Below, in pieces: positions 8,758-18,541 of a stretch of DNA of 64,000 bases. The stretch is from Planctomycetota bacterium (lineage in GTDB: Bacteria; Planctomycetota; OFTM77), in contig JAJDCO010000007.1 in the NCBI GenBank assembly GCA_029260795.1, positions 1-64,000 on the forward strand, in the 5' to 3' direction. Position numbers and translations under genes: made by a program. Each line of letters begins with the position of its first letter. Position 1 is the stretch's first letter. The notes under the pieces were generated by a model that did not search any database, was not told the DNA's origin, and saw only the letters and a program-made list of their open reading frames with translations.

Positions 8758-10512
8758 TCAAGTGTGTCGAATGGGAGGGGCTTCGAGAAGTCGCGTCTTG
8801 ATGGCGAACAACCGCTTGCGTAGGACCTCGAGCATCTCGCGACGTGCTTCGAGAGCAGCGCTCTCCGCTTCGAAGAAGTGTCGGAACGGCTCATACGCCG
8901 ACCGGACGTTCTCGATGAAGACATCGATCTCATGGTCGAATTGCTCTTGGAGCATGCCCTTGATCTTGCTCCTCAGCTCCTCGACGTTCTTCGTGAACGC
9001 TTGGATCGCCTTCGCCTTGCGGCTCGGCAGGATCGCGAACCCGGTCAGAGCGATCACACCGGCCAGCGCGACGCCGCTCACGTCCAGCAGCGTGATCTGG
9101 AACAGGGTGAGCAGCACCGCCCCGAGCGCGACGGCACCGATCTGAACGCCGATGAACCCGTACAGGCCCCGTGTGAGCTCTTGCGAGATGCGGCCGCACT
9201 CACCGGCCGCGTCGAAGCGCTTGATCTCCTGCGCCATCTTCTCGCGCACGGTCTGGTACAGACGATCGCGATTGTAGGTGAACTCGTTCGCCGAGGCGCC
9301 GACCAGCCGGTCTTGGTACTTCTCGCGCGAGGTGTGTCGCTCGAGGAAGTCGAGGCTGGACTGCCACGTCTTGAGGTTCTCGGAGGTCAGCCAGTCGGCG
9401 GCGAAGTTCAATCGCTCCTCGAGGCGGATCTTCAGGTCGGCGATCACCTGGCGCTCGAACTCTTGGGTCAGACGCTGCTTGTCCCGCCAGACCGAAAACT
9501 GACCCAGCGTCAGCGTCTTGTCGAGGAAGGCGCGTCCCTGCACCTCGAACTCCTGGAGCAGGTCGTAGACCAGCGTGATGTGCTTGAAGTAGCGCTCCTT
9601 GAGATCGGCTTGACGACGCTCGAGCTGACCGGTCAGGTCGCGCAAGAACTCGAAGTCCCGATGCAGCACCTGGAGCGAGCTCTTGAGCTCCTCGTGCAGC
9701 TTCTGCGTCAGGATGAGGGCGGCGTTCGTTGGCGCCTCGAGCTTGAGCGTGAGCTTCTCGGTCTCTCCGAGCTCGGCCAGGATCTTCTCCTCGACGTCCC
9801 GAATACGGCTGGCGGCCAAGATCGACTCGTCGTTCTGGTCCTTGCCGCGACGGGCGAGCTTGCTCGAGACGGGGAAGACCTGGGGCTCGAGGTTCAGCTT
9901 CGCCTTGCAGGTCTCGCGGAGATACTCGATGACCTGCACGATCTCGTCCTCCTCCCGCGTGTCGATCTTCGAGAGGATGAAGATGATCTTCTTGTTCCAG
10001 TTGTCACGAATCGTCGAGAGGAATCGGTACTCGCTCTCGGTGAATGGGCGATCGATCGAGGTGACGAACAGCACCAGGTCGCTCTTCGGCAAGAAGCTCT
10101 CGGTGATCTGCTGGTGCTCGGCGATGATCGCGTTCGTGCCGGGCGTGTCGACGATGTGGAGATTGCGGAGCGACTCCTTGGGGACGAAGCGCTCGAGCAC
10201 GAACTCGTCCACCATCTCGTCGTGCTCGGTCTCGCCATACTTGAGGATGTGGATGCGATCGGTGAGCGGCGTCGGGCCTTCGGCGCAGATCGTCTCACCG
10301 AGCAGCGCATTGATGAAGGCCGACTTGCCGCTCTTGACCTCGCCCACGACCACCAACAAGAACGTCTCGTCGAGATGCGCGAGCAGCTTGCGCAGGTGAT
10401 GAACGTGTGCGCCTTCGGGCTCGAGCTCGGCGGCCAGGTCGCGCAGCGACTGCAAGACCTCGCGCTGTTCCTCGATGATCTTCTGCCGTTCCTCGTCGAT
10501 CAGTCGGATCAT
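8758..10512 (-). CDS. Bacterial dynamin-like GTPase
   Basis: 584 residues; the ATG at 10512 was chosen because the GTPase-fold sequence begins just after it. G1 is GEVKSGKS (57-64), a Thr in the TPLTDR stretch may be G2, G3 is DTPG (122-125) and G4 is SKID (181-184). A long helical middle part follows, then a paired hydrophobic segment (about 451-496), then a coiled C-terminal helix region, which is the usual layout of bacterial dynamin-like and mitofusin-like proteins. The predicted role is GTP-dependent membrane binding, fusion or remodelling at the cytoplasmic face. Bacterial dynamins often occur as adjacent pairs, but here there is one copy and it leads an operon with two anchored SGNH hydrolases. 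That context points to envelope or membrane maintenance, as inference. Confidence 0.9.
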   Translation of the reverse strand: MIRLIDEERQKIIEEQREVLQSLRDLAAELEPEGAHVHHLRKLLAHLDETFLLVVVGEVKSGKSAFINALLGETICAEGPTPLTDRIHILKYGETEHDEMVDEFVLERFVPKESLRNLHIVDTPGTNAIIAEHQQITESFLPKSDLVLFVTSIDRPFTESEYRFLSTIRDNWNKKIIFILSKIDTREEDEIVQVIEYLRETCKAKLNLEPQVFPVSSKLARRGKDQNDESILAASRIRDVEEKILAELGETEKLTLKLEAPTNAALILTQKLHEELKSSLQVLHRDFEFLRDLTGQLERRQADLKERYFKHITLVYDLLQEFEVQGRAFLDKTLTLGQFSVWRDKQRLTQEFERQVIADLKIRLEERLNFAADWLTSENLKTWQSSLDFLERHTSREKYQDRLVGASANEFTYNRDRLYQTVREKMAQEIKRFDAAGECGRISQELTRGLYGFIGVQIGAVALGAVLLTLFQITLLDVSGVALAGVIALTGFAILPSRKAKAIQAFTKNVEELRSKIKGMLQEQFDHEIDVFIENVRSAYEPFRHFFEAESAALEARREMLEVLRKRLFAIKTRLLEAPPIRHT

Positions 10513-10687
10513 GGGGGGGGAGCATCCTCGGCTGGAGTCCTGCACGGAGAAGTCGGGCCTGTCATTCCTGCAGCGGATTATAAGGCCGGAAGCGCCACGT
10601 TTCGCCCCCGCGCCAGCGCGACTTGATAGGATGGGCCGTCCGGCGACGGGCCGGCTCGACTCCGCAATACGACAAGAGGAGGACGCG

Positions 10688-12367
10688 ATGCTTCCGCAGC
10701 TCGTGGGCATCATCGGCTGGGTGTTGAGTGGGCTCTCTACCGGGAGTGTCGCGGAGGAGACCGCTTCGCTGGTCCTGCGCGGAGGGACCTTCTTCACCGG
10801 CGAAGACGGAGCGCCTCCCGAAGCGATCGCGATCCGGGGCGATCGGATCGTGGCGGTCGGGACCCGCGACGACATCGCGCACTGGATCGGCCCCGAGACG
10901 CGCGTGATCGAGGCCGAAGGTCGCTTCGTGATGCCGGGCTTCGTCGAGTCGCATGCGCACCTGCTCGGGATCGGCCGCGCTCGTCGGACTCTCGATCTGG
11001 TCGGCACCACGAGCGTCGACGAGGTCCTCGACAAGGTGGCCGCGCGCGTGAAGACGGCCCGGCCGGGTGAGTGGATCCTCGGTCGGGGCTGGGATCAAAA
11101 CGATTGGCCCGTGAAGACCTTTCCGACGGCGGCCCAGCTCGAGGCCGTCAGCGACGGGCACCCCGTGCTGCTGACGCGGATCGACGGGCATGCCGCCTGG
11201 ACCAACCGCACCGCTCTCCGGCGAGCCGAGGTCGATCGGCGGACGGTCGATCCTGGCGGGGGCGAGCTGATCCGCGATCCCGAAGGCCAACCGACCGGCG
11301 TCCTGATCGATGGCGCCATCGGGCTCGTGTCACGGCTCGTGCCCGCCGACACCGACGAGGAGCGTGAGCGCGATCTTCGAGCGGCCGTCGAGGAGTGCCT
11401 GCGGCTCGGCATCACCAGCTTCCACGACGCCGGGGTGTCGCAACGGGATCTCGAGCTGTACGAGCGCGCAATCGTCGATGGCTGGCTACCCATTCGGGTC
11501 TACGCGATGTTGAGCGGCTCGGATGAGCGACTCCTCGAGCGCTACTTCGAGCTGGGACCGATCCTGGGCAGAGGCGCCGGCCACCTGACCGTTCGTTCGA
11601 TCAAGCTCTATGCGGATGGCGCCCTGGGCTCGCGGGGGGCCGCGCTTCTCGAGCCGTACTCCGATCGTGCCGGCCATCTCGGCCTCAATACGCTGAGCCC
11701 CGAGCGTCTCGCCGCCGTCTGCGACCTCGCCCTCGAACGGGGATTCCAGGTGGCCGTTCACGCCATCGGCGATGCCGGCAACCGCATGGTGCTCGACGGA
11801 TTCGAGGCGGCCTTCGCGCGGCACCCGAGTGTTCGGGATCCGCGATTCCGGATCGAGCACGCGCAGATCCTCGATGGAGCCGACATCCCTCGCTTCGCCG
11901 AGCTGGGCGTCATCGCCTCGATGCAGGCCGTGCATGCGACGTCCGATATGCCTTGGGTGCCGGATCGACTGGGTGCCGCCCGCTCGAAGGAGGGCGCCTA
12001 CGTCTGGAAGTCCCTGCTCGAGAGCGGGGCCGTCGTCTGTAACGGGACCGATGCCCCCGTCGAGCGACTCTCGCCGTTCGAGTGTCTGTACGCGACGGTG
12101 ACTCGGCAGGACGCGGACGGGCAGCCGGCTGGCGGCTGGTATCCCGAGCAGCGTCTGAGCCGCGCGCAAGCGCTGGCCTCTTTCACCTCGGCGGGCGCCA
12201 CGGCGGGGTTCCAAGAGGAGCAGCTCGGACGCCTGAGCGCGGGGCGGCTGGCGGACTTGATCGTGGTCGATCGAGACCTGCTCACCGTGTCCCCGATGGA
12301 GCTGCGAGAGGCGGCGGTCGTGACGACGATCGTGGGCGGGCGAGTGCGCCATGAGTCCTCGCAGTGA
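10688..12367 (+). CDS. Secreted metal-dependent amidohydrolase (YtcJ/amidohydrolase 3 type)
   Basis: 559 residues; the ATG is set by AGAGGAGG at 10675-10682. The N-terminus is a short hydrophobic stretch ending near SVAEE, probably a signal peptide. The body is an amidohydrolase_3 TIM-barrel: VMPGFVESHAHLLG carries the metal ligands His89 and His91, SIKLYADGALGSRGA is a typical mid-barrel strand, followed by VAVHAIGDAGN, RIEHAQ and CNGTDAPVE with the late His and Asp ligands. The C-terminus returns to the small beta domain (LSAGRLADLIVVDRDLL). Family members hydrolyse amide or N-acyl bonds, and the substrate cannot be assigned. It is divergent from the dynamin operon, with 175 bp between the two starts. 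Two other amidohydrolase-fold genes lie at 18542-23415. Confidence 0.88.
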   Translation: MLPQLVGIIGWVLSGLSTGSVAEETASLVLRGGTFFTGEDGAPPEAIAIRGDRIVAVGTRDDIAHWIGPETRVIEAEGRFVMPGFVESHAHLLGIGRARRTLDLVGTTSVDEVLDKVAARVKTARPGEWILGRGWDQNDWPVKTFPTAAQLEAVSDGHPVLLTRIDGHAAWTNRTALRRAEVDRRTVDPGGGELIRDPEGQPTGVLIDGAIGLVSRLVPADTDEERERDLRAAVEECLRLGITSFHDAGVSQRDLELYERAIVDGWLPIRVYAMLSGSDERLLERYFELGPILGRGAGHLTVRSIKLYADGALGSRGAALLEPYSDRAGHLGLNTLSPERLAAVCDLALERGFQVAVHAIGDAGNRMVLDGFEAAFARHPSVRDPRFRIEHAQILDGADIPRFAELGVIASMQAVHATSDMPWVPDRLGAARSKEGAYVWKSLLESGAVVCNGTDAPVERLSPFECLYATVTRQDADGQPAGGWYPEQRLSRAQALASFTSAGATAGFQEEQLGRLSAGRLADLIVVDRDLLTVSPMELREAAVVTTIVGGRVRHESSQ

Positions 12368-12618
12368 GGCGCGTGGGCTAATCGACCGGCTTTGGGGGCG
12401 ATCCGGTCGGGCGGCGAGTGTCGGGCATCGAGGGTCTTCGCTGTAAGCGGCTGTCCAAGCGTTCGTTGGAGCGGCGCCGGCACATTCGAGCCAGCAGTGC
12501 TCCAAACTAAATCGGATCAAAGCCTTACGACGGTTGATCGGCGGACACGTCATCGTGCCTCATTTCGGGTGGCCTTCGAGTCACGTTAAGGGATTGTGAA
12601 GCTGCCGCTTAGACCGAT

Positions 12619-12666
12619 ACACGCTATATTTTGAGAAATCGTTTGCCAGGACCCAACATGTTGTGG
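12619..12666 (+). promoter_or_regulatory. Pair of NrdR-box-like operators upstream of nrdJ
   Basis: Two 16-bp sites, acacgctatattttga (12619-12634) and acccaacatgttgtgg (12651-12666), each match 12 of 16 positions of the NrdR box consensus acaCwATATaTwGtgt as I recall it. They start 32 bp apart, about three helical turns, which is the classical spacing for tandem NrdR boxes. They lie about 170-215 bp before the nrdJ start, in the most A/T-rich part of the gap. NrdR represses ribonucleotide reductase genes when nucleotide levels are high. The rest of the 12368-12833 gap shows no gene, tRNA or cobalamin riboswitch that I can recognise. The nrdR gene is not in the window. Confidence 0.65.
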
Positions 12667-12833
12667 ACATTGCTCCGGGTCACAACGGTTGGGAAGCCGT
12701 CCGGGATAAGCCACCTCAACAGCGAGTTTCGTCTCCCCACAAGCGCCCTGAGCCGGGTCGTACCGGGGGAGGTTTGCCGTCGCTGAACGGTCGAGCCCGA
12801 GTCAGTTCGTCGAGTCAGGAGTGGGGGGAATCC

Positions 12834-15800
12834 ATGAGAATCGAGCGTCGATTCACGCAGCCGAACACGTCACCGTATGAAGGTATCCGCTTTGAGAAGC
12901 GGAGATCCGAGATCCGTAACCCGGATGGGTCGGTCGTGTTCCGGGCGGAAGAGGTGCTCGTCCCCTCGACGTGGTCGCAGGTCGCGACCGACATTCTGGC
13001 TCAGAAGTATTTCCGCAAGGCGGGCGTTCCGCTCGCGCGTCGTCCAGTGTCCGAGGAGGGCATTCCTGCGTGGTTGTCGCGGCACGAGCCCGACGAAGCG
13101 TCGCTGGCGAAGCGTCCGGAGTCGGAGCGGACGGGCGGCGAGTCGGACTCGCGCAAGGTGTTCGAGCGGCTGGCCGGCTGCTGGACCTACTGGGGTCACC
13201 GACATGGCTACTTCGCTGGCGAAGAGGACGCGCGCGCCTTCCACGACGAGATCTGCCACATGCTGGCGACGCAGCGCGTGGCGCCGAACTCACCGCAGTG
13301 GTTCAACACCGGCTTGCATTGGGCATATGGCATCACCGGCCCGCCTCAGGGCCACTCGTACGTGGACCCGAAGACCAAGGAGCTGAAGACGTCGGAAGAC
13401 GCCTACACGCACCCGCAGCCGCACGCGTGCTTCATTCAGTCGGTCTCGGACGACTTGGTCTCCGACGGCGGGATCATGGATCTTTGGCGCCGAGAGGCGC
13501 GGCTGTTCAAGTTCGGGAGCGGGACGGGCTCGAACTTCTCCTCGCTGCGTGGCGAAGGGGAGCCGCTTTCGGGCGGCGGTCGCTCCTCGGGGCTGATGAG
13601 CTTCTTGAAGATCGGAGACCGGGCCGCGGGTGCGATCAAGTCGGGAGGCACGACTCGCCGAGCCGCCAAGATGGTGACGGTCGACCTCGATCATCCCGAC
13701 ATCGAAGACTTCGTGAGCTGGAAGGCGGTCGAGGAGCAGAAGGTCGCGGCGTTGGTGGCGGGCTCGAAGCTTTGCCACCGCCATCTCAACGCGATCATGA
13801 GGGCATGCCACGGCTGGCCGAATGACGAAGATCGGTTCCATCCACGAAAGAACAGCGACCTCGCCCGTGAGATCGCGGCCGCCTCCGAGGCCGAGATCCC
13901 GGTCCAGTACATCCGCCGGGTGATCCAGTTCGCGCAGCAGGGCTTCACCGAGATCGAGTTCCCCGTCTACGACACGGATTGGGAATCGGAGGCCTACATC
14001 ACGGTCTCGGGTCAGAACTCGAACAACTCGGTGCGAGTGCCGAACACGTTCATGAAGGCGGTCGAGGAAGACGACGATTGGACCTTGCTGCGGCGCACCG
14101 ACGGCCTGCCGCACCGCAAGCTCAAGGCGCGACAGCTGTGGGACGGCGTCGCCTACGCGGCTTGGTCGAGCGCCGATCCGGGTGTCCAGTTCGACACCAC
14201 CATCAACGAGTGGCACACCTGCTCCAACGATGACCGGATCAACGCCTCGAATCCGTGCAGTGAGTACATGTTCATCGACGACACGGCCTGCAACCTGGCG
14301 TCGGCGAACCTGATGCGGTTCTACGATCCCGAGACGCGCGTCTTCGACATCGAAGCGTATCGGCACGTTTGCCGCCTCTGGACGCTCGTACTCGAGATCT
14401 CGGTTCTGATGGCGCAGTACCCGGCGCCCGAGATTGCGCAGAAGTCTTTCGACTACCGCACGCTCGGTCTCGGCTACGCCAACCTCGGCTCGGTGCTCAT
14501 GGTGATGGGCATCCCCTACGACTCGGACGAGGGGCGAGCGATCGGGGGAGCGATCACGGCGATCATGACCGGAACCGCCTACGCGACGAGCGCCGAGATG
14601 GCTCGGGAGCTCGGGGCATTCCCGCGCTTCGATGCGAACCGGGAGCCGATGCTACGGGTCATGCGCAACCACCGCCGGGCGGCCTATGACGCGCCGGAGG
14701 CCGAGTACGAGGGGCTCTCGATCACGCCGGTCGGCATCTCGGCCGAGCATTGCCCGAGCGATCTCCTCCAAGCGGCCCGCGATGCCTGGGACGAGGCGGT
14801 TCAACTCGGCAAGCGCCATGGCTATCGCAACGCACAGACCACGGTGCTCGCCCCGACCGGGACGATCGGTTTGCTGATGGACTGCGACACGACCGGCGTC
14901 GAGCCGGACTTCGCGCTGGTCAAGTTCAAGAAGCTCGCTGGCGGCGGCTACTTCAAGATCATCAACGAGTCGGTGCCTCCAGCGCTGCGGGCGCTCGGCT
15001 ACACCGAGCAGCAGACCCGTGTGATCGTCGAGCATTGCCGCGGTCGCGGCACTCTGGTCGGCGCTCCGGGCGTCAATCACGAGACGCTCCGTGAGCGCGG
15101 CTTCGACGACGAAGCCCTGGCCAAGGTCGAGCGCGCTCTCGGCCAGGCCTTCGACATTCGCTTCGCCGTCACGCCGCACTCGCTCGGTGAAGAGTTCTGC
15201 CGGAGGCAGCTCGGTCTCACCGACGAGCAGCTCGGGGACTGGAGTTTCGATCTGCTTTCGGCGCTCGGTTTCACCGATGCGCAGATCCGCAAAGCCGACG
15301 AGTACTGCTCGGGAACGATGACGATCGAAGGTGCGCCACACCTGAAGGACGAGCACCTGCCGGTCTTCGATTGCGCCAACCGATGCGGCCGCACCGGGCG
15401 ACGCTTCATCCGCGCTGAAGCCCACATCTGGATGATGGCCTCGACGCAGCCGTTCCTCTCCGGGGCGATCTCCAAGACCATCAACATGCCGCCGGATGCA
15501 ACCGTCGACGACGTCAAGGCCGCCTACGACCTCTCCTGGAAGCTGTGCATCAAGGCGATCGCCCTCTACCGCGAAGGCTCCAAGCTCAGCCAGCCGCTCA
15601 ACGCCGCGCGAGATGACGACGACGTCGCGGCCATCCTCGATGTGGCCGACCACAGCCACGCCTTGTTCGGCGATGAGGTGATCCTGCCGGAGCGCGCCGT
15701 CGCCGAGCGCATCATTCATCGCTACATCGCCAAGCGGCGTCGCCTTCCCAACCGACGCAGCGGCTACACCCAGAAAGCCGTCATCGGGGGGCACAAGGTC

Positions 15801-16520
15801 TACCTGCGCACGGGCGACTACGAGGATGGAACGATCGGCGAGATCTTCCTGGACATGCACAAAGAGGGGGCCGCGTTCCGGAGCCTGATGAACGCCTTCG
15901 CCATCGCGATCTCCCTCGGACTCCAGCACGGAGTCCCGCTCGAGGAGTACGTCGACGCGTTCGTCTTCAGCCGCTTCGAGCCGAACGGCATCGTTCAGGG
16001 CAACAGCCGCATCAAGATGTCCACCAGCGTGATCGACTACATCTTCCGCGAGCTGGCCGTCACGTACCTCAGTCGCGACGACCTGGCCCAGGTGTCCTCG
16101 GAGGACTTGAGGCACGATGCCTTGGGAAAGGGCGAGAAGGAGGGCAATGAGCCCGAGTTCACGCATGAGGAGGTCGTCCTCGAGAGGACGGTCGGACTCC
16201 GTCGCGAAAAGGGCGGCGACCCAGGCAACGGAAATGGCAACGGAAACGGTGAGGGACAGGACCAGGAGACGGCGTCCGCCCAAGAGTGGGGGGGCGAGCC
16301 CAAAGTGGAACCAGGTCAGACCTTGGTCGAGACCCGTCTCGAGCTCGCCACGGTCCAGCAACGAACTTTGCAACTCGATGGTGCGGCCCGCAACTGGGTC
16401 GAAGCTCGCCGTCGAGGTTACGAAGGAGATCCGTGCCAAGAATGTGGACAGCTCACGTTGGTCCGCAACGGTGCGTGTCTGAAGTGCGTCTCCTGCGGCG
16501 CCACCAGCGGCTGCAGCTAA
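12834..16520 (+). CDS. nrdJ: Adenosylcobalamin-dependent (class II) ribonucleotide reductase
   Basis: 1228 residues; the ATG is preceded by a purine-rich GGGGGGA. It reduces ribonucleotides to deoxyribonucleotides in the cytoplasm using adenosylcobalamin to generate the active-site radical. HACFIQSV carries the first redox cysteine, NPCSEY (473-477) gives the Asn-Cys-Glu active-site trio, and [10 protein letters not shown] carries the partner cysteine. [19 protein letters not shown] and [14 protein letters not shown] are characteristic of class II enzymes. A region rich in Gly-Asn repeats follows residue ~1120, then a C-terminal zinc-ribbon-like set of cysteines (1201, 1204, 1215, 1218, 1221, 1227) that should pass electrons to the active site. 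Length and C-terminal Cys cluster fit the long bacterial NrdJ form. NrdR-like boxes lie upstream and a strong terminator downstream. Confidence 0.95.
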   Translation: MRIERRFTQPNTSPYEGIRFEKRRSEIRNPDGSVVFRAEEVLVPSTWSQVATDILAQKYFRKAGVPLARRPVSEEGIPAWLSRHEPDEASLAKRPESERTGGESDSRKVFERLAGCWTYWGHRHGYFAGEEDARAFHDEICHMLATQRVAPNSPQWFNTGLHWAYGITGPPQGHSYVDPKTKELKTSEDAYTHPQPHACFIQSVSDDLVSDGGIMDLWRREARLFKFGSGTGSNFSSLRGEGEPLSGGGRSSGLMSFLKIGDRAAGAIKSGGTTRRAAKMVTVDLDHPDIEDFVSWKAVEEQKVAALVAGSKLCHRHLNAIMRACHGWPNDEDRFHPRKNSDLAREIAAASEAEIPVQYIRRVIQFAQQGFTEIEFPVYDTDWESEAYITVSGQNSNNSVRVPNTFMKAVEEDDDWTLLRRTDGLPHRKLKARQLWDGVAYAAWSSADPGVQFDTTINEWHTCSNDDRINASNPCSEYMFIDDTACNLASANLMRFYDPETRVFDIEAYRHVCRLWTLVLEISVLMAQYPAPEIAQKSFDYRTLGLGYANLGSVLMVMGIPYDSDEGRAIGGAITAIMTGTAYATSAEMARELGAFPRFDANREPMLRVMRNHRRAAYDAPEAEYEGLSITPVGISAEHCPSDLLQAARDAWDEAVQLGKRHGYRNAQTTVLAPTGTIGLLMDCDTTGVEPDFALVKFKKLAGGGYFKIINESVPPALRALGYTEQQTRVIVEHCRGRGTLVGAPGVNHETLRERGFDDEALAKVERALGQAFDIRFAVTPHSLGEEFCRRQLGLTDEQLGDWSFDLLSALGFTDAQIRKADEYCSGTMTIEGAPHLKDEHLPVFDCANRCGRTGRRFIRAEAHIWMMASTQPFLSGAISKTINMPPDATVDDVKAAYDLSWKLCIKAIALYREGSKLSQPLNAARDDDDVAAILDVADHSHALFGDEVILPERAVAERIIHRYIAKRRRLPNRRSGYTQKAVIGGHKVYLRTGDYEDGTIGEIFLDMHKEGAAFRSLMNAFAIAISLGLQHGVPLEEYVDAFVFSRFEPNGIVQGNSRIKMSTSVIDYIFRELAVTYLSRDDLAQVSSEDLRHDALGKGEKEGNEPEFTHEEVVLERTVGLRREKGGDPGNGNGNGNGEGQDQETASAQEWGGEPKVEPGQTLVETRLELATVQQRTLQLDGAARNWVEARRRGYEGDPCQECGQLTLVRNGACLKCVSCGATSGCS

Positions 16521-16598
16521 GCACAGCACTCCAGTCGGACCTCGCGTCCGACATGTCGAGAGGGCAACTCGAGCCCTCGGGCTCGAGAGGGGGACCCG

Positions 16599-16641
16599 GC
16601 GCCCACGCCGACCGAAACGCGGTCGGCGTGGGCGCTCTTCT
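16599..16641 (+). terminator. Rho-independent terminator after nrdJ
   Basis: A perfect 15-bp stem (gcgcccacgccgacc, 16599-16613; mate 16621-16635) with a 7-nt loop, then tcttct. It lies 78 bp after the nrdJ stop. A smaller hairpin (cgagccctcgggctcg) precedes it at about 16570-16585. The T-tract is poor, so the stem is the main evidence. Confidence 0.8.
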
Positions 16642-16776
16642 ACAGACTCCGGGCTTTTCCCGAAGCCGGTTCCTCCCTGTGTGTCCACGTGAGGTGAGAC
16701 AAAGGGAAGGTCAGATCTCGGTGTTCCGAATCACGAGGGCGCGCCGATTGACTCTCTCATCGCCATCCACAGCCGC

Positions 16777-18342
16777 TCATCGATGAGAGTCATTGCGGCG
16801 CCGTTCTTGTGCCGCCGCACTGCGATCCTCAATCAGATACACCTCGATTCCTTTCGAGGAGAAGAGGCGGCGACTCTTGTATCGAGCCCGTAGGTCGCGC
16901 TGCGCGGTGGAGGTGGCCAAGACAGTAATACCCCTTGCGAGCGCGCTATCGATCGTCGCCTCACATCCAGGGGTCGTGGGAATGCTCAGGACTGTTGGAG
17001 GCAGTAGATGAGAGACATGAAGATCGAAGACACTCTGATGGCCTCTCACCAGCAACGCAGGCCCCGCGGTTCTCTCTCGAACGAGGGAGGCTACGGCGGA
17101 TGGCTTGGGAGAAGTCGCTGAATAATGGATGCCCCAGGCTGCTCCGGCGACGAGTAGAGACAGAATGACGGCTGTCAGTGCGCGACAGAGCGGCCGCATG
17201 TGAGGCGAGCTTGCCGACTTCTCGAGCCAGAGTGGCAACATGACGAAGCCGAACGGTAGCAAAGGTAGCCACCGCTCGGGGTTCCACGGCTGGAAGAGGA
17301 GAGTGAATGGGATTCGCAACCAGAAGGGCGAGAACAAGACAACCCCGATCCAGCCGAGGCTTCTCGCCAAGGAGAGAGACATCAGGACTGCTGACGTCAA
17401 CAGCAATAGCCCGAGCAAGCCCAGGAGGGAGGAGTGGCCCGGGGCGGAGCCCCGAGGTAGCCAGTCATGCGCCTCGCTTGGAGACGGCGGAAGCGGTATC
17501 AGTGACGACACCAATCCGCCACCCGCTTCGAGCCACCACTGTGTCGAAATCGGAGTCGTCTTATTCTGATCAGCTTCCCACCAGGCGGAGGGCCCCCAAC
17601 TGCCCTCGGAGCGACGTTGCTCGAAGCGAGCCACGAAATCCGTGAAGGAAGCTTCTTGAATCTGTGCCGCAGCGAATCCCACCAAGACGAGGGAGCAGAT
17701 CGCGAATCCCCAAAGCGCCAAGGCCCATCGGCGCCTCTTCGGCCGCAGGCCGGGTAGAAGCAATAGGGGGAGCGCTACGGCGTGTGTCCAATGGAAAGCT
17801 ATGCTGAGACCAAGCAGTGCCCCGCTTGCGCTGGCGAGAGCCGCGCCACCGTCGGGGCGCTGGGTCAATCGAGCCTGGAGGTAAACCGACGAGAGGAGAA
17901 GGGCGAGTGGCAAGCAGTCATTATCGCCTCCTAGGCTCGCGAACCAGAATACAAAGGAGGCCGCCAAGCCGAGACTGGCAACAAACCACCAGCGACGTGC
18001 ACCTGCGATTCGCGCCAGCATGGAAATCGACACCAAGCTGAACGCGGCTCCAAGCGAGGAGACCATCCAGAGTCCCTGGATGGCCGAAGACTTGCCCAGC
18101 TCTCGAAGACCTGAAACGAGTCGGATCTGAGCGTACTCCCAGAGCCGCCACGAAATCGCCCTTTGACCCGTCGGATCGTTTTCGAGATGCGAGGCAAGCA
18201 AGAGGGCATCGAACTCCAGCAGCTCGAGCTGCTTTGCCAGCTCGAAGATCCCGTACGCCAGCCCGAGGCTGCCGATGGCAAGAGCAAGCGGCCACCGGAG
18301 CCCCTGAAGTCTCGAACGATCGCTGAAGAGGTTCAATCGCAT
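16777..18342 (-). CDS. Polytopic membrane protein, possible GT-C glycosyltransferase
   Basis: 521 residues with about ten hydrophobic segments spread from residue 16 to 415, then a soluble C-terminal domain of about 100 residues. A first luminal-type loop with EFDALLLASHLEND, and the general layout of membrane helices plus a periplasmic tail, resemble GT-C glycosyltransferases or related lipid-sugar dependent enzymes. I see no motif that settles the family. The gene is visibly richer in A/T than its neighbours, is on the opposite strand to nrdJ and stands alone. It may be a lineage-specific or acquired gene. An imperfect hairpin (ctctcatcg / cgatgagag, about 16752-16793) overlaps its 3' end and could terminate it. 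Confidence 0.65.
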   Translation of the reverse strand: MRLNLFSDRSRLQGLRWPLALAIGSLGLAYGIFELAKQLELLEFDALLLASHLENDPTGQRAISWRLWEYAQIRLVSGLRELGKSSAIQGLWMVSSLGAAFSLVSISMLARIAGARRWWFVASLGLAASFVFWFASLGGDNDCLPLALLLSSVYLQARLTQRPDGGAALASASGALLGLSIAFHWTHAVALPLLLLPGLRPKRRRWALALWGFAICSLVLVGFAAAQIQEASFTDFVARFEQRRSEGSWGPSAWWEADQNKTTPISTQWWLEAGGGLVSSLIPLPPSPSEAHDWLPRGSAPGHSSLLGLLGLLLLTSAVLMSLSLARSLGWIGVVLFSPFWLRIPFTLLFQPWNPERWLPLLPFGFVMLPLWLEKSASSPHMRPLCRALTAVILSLLVAGAAWGIHYSATSPKPSAVASLVRERTAGPALLVRGHQSVFDLHVSHLLPPTVLSIPTTPGCEATIDSALARGITVLATSTAQRDLRARYKSRRLFSSKGIEVYLIEDRSAAAQERRRNDSHR

Positions 18343-18541
18343 CCTGAGGTCTCCACCAGGCGCTGGGAAAGGCGAGGAGGGGTGCCGCCTCTCTAGGTTG
18401 TCACAAGGACCTGACTCGACGAGGACGGAATCGTCCAGCTACCAATGTGGAGCGAAGACCCTGCCGCGCACAGCGAGCACCAGCCACCCCGAGCAGTGAC
18501 CGGTGCTCTTGTTCAACAAGAACCGTCGAGACGTTGCCGAG

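Noticed and set aside
8878..10626. 582-codon plus-strand frame opposite the dynamin gene
   Set aside because: Leu/Glu/Asp-rich shadow; the GTPase motifs are all on the minus strand.
12368..12618. Possible tRNA or cobalamin riboswitch before nrdJ
   Set aside because: No acceptor/T-loop consensus and no B12-box sequence could be found.
18505..18526. Hairpin cttgttcaacaag as terminator of the amidohydrolase gene
   Set aside because: Short stem with no T-run on the relevant strand.
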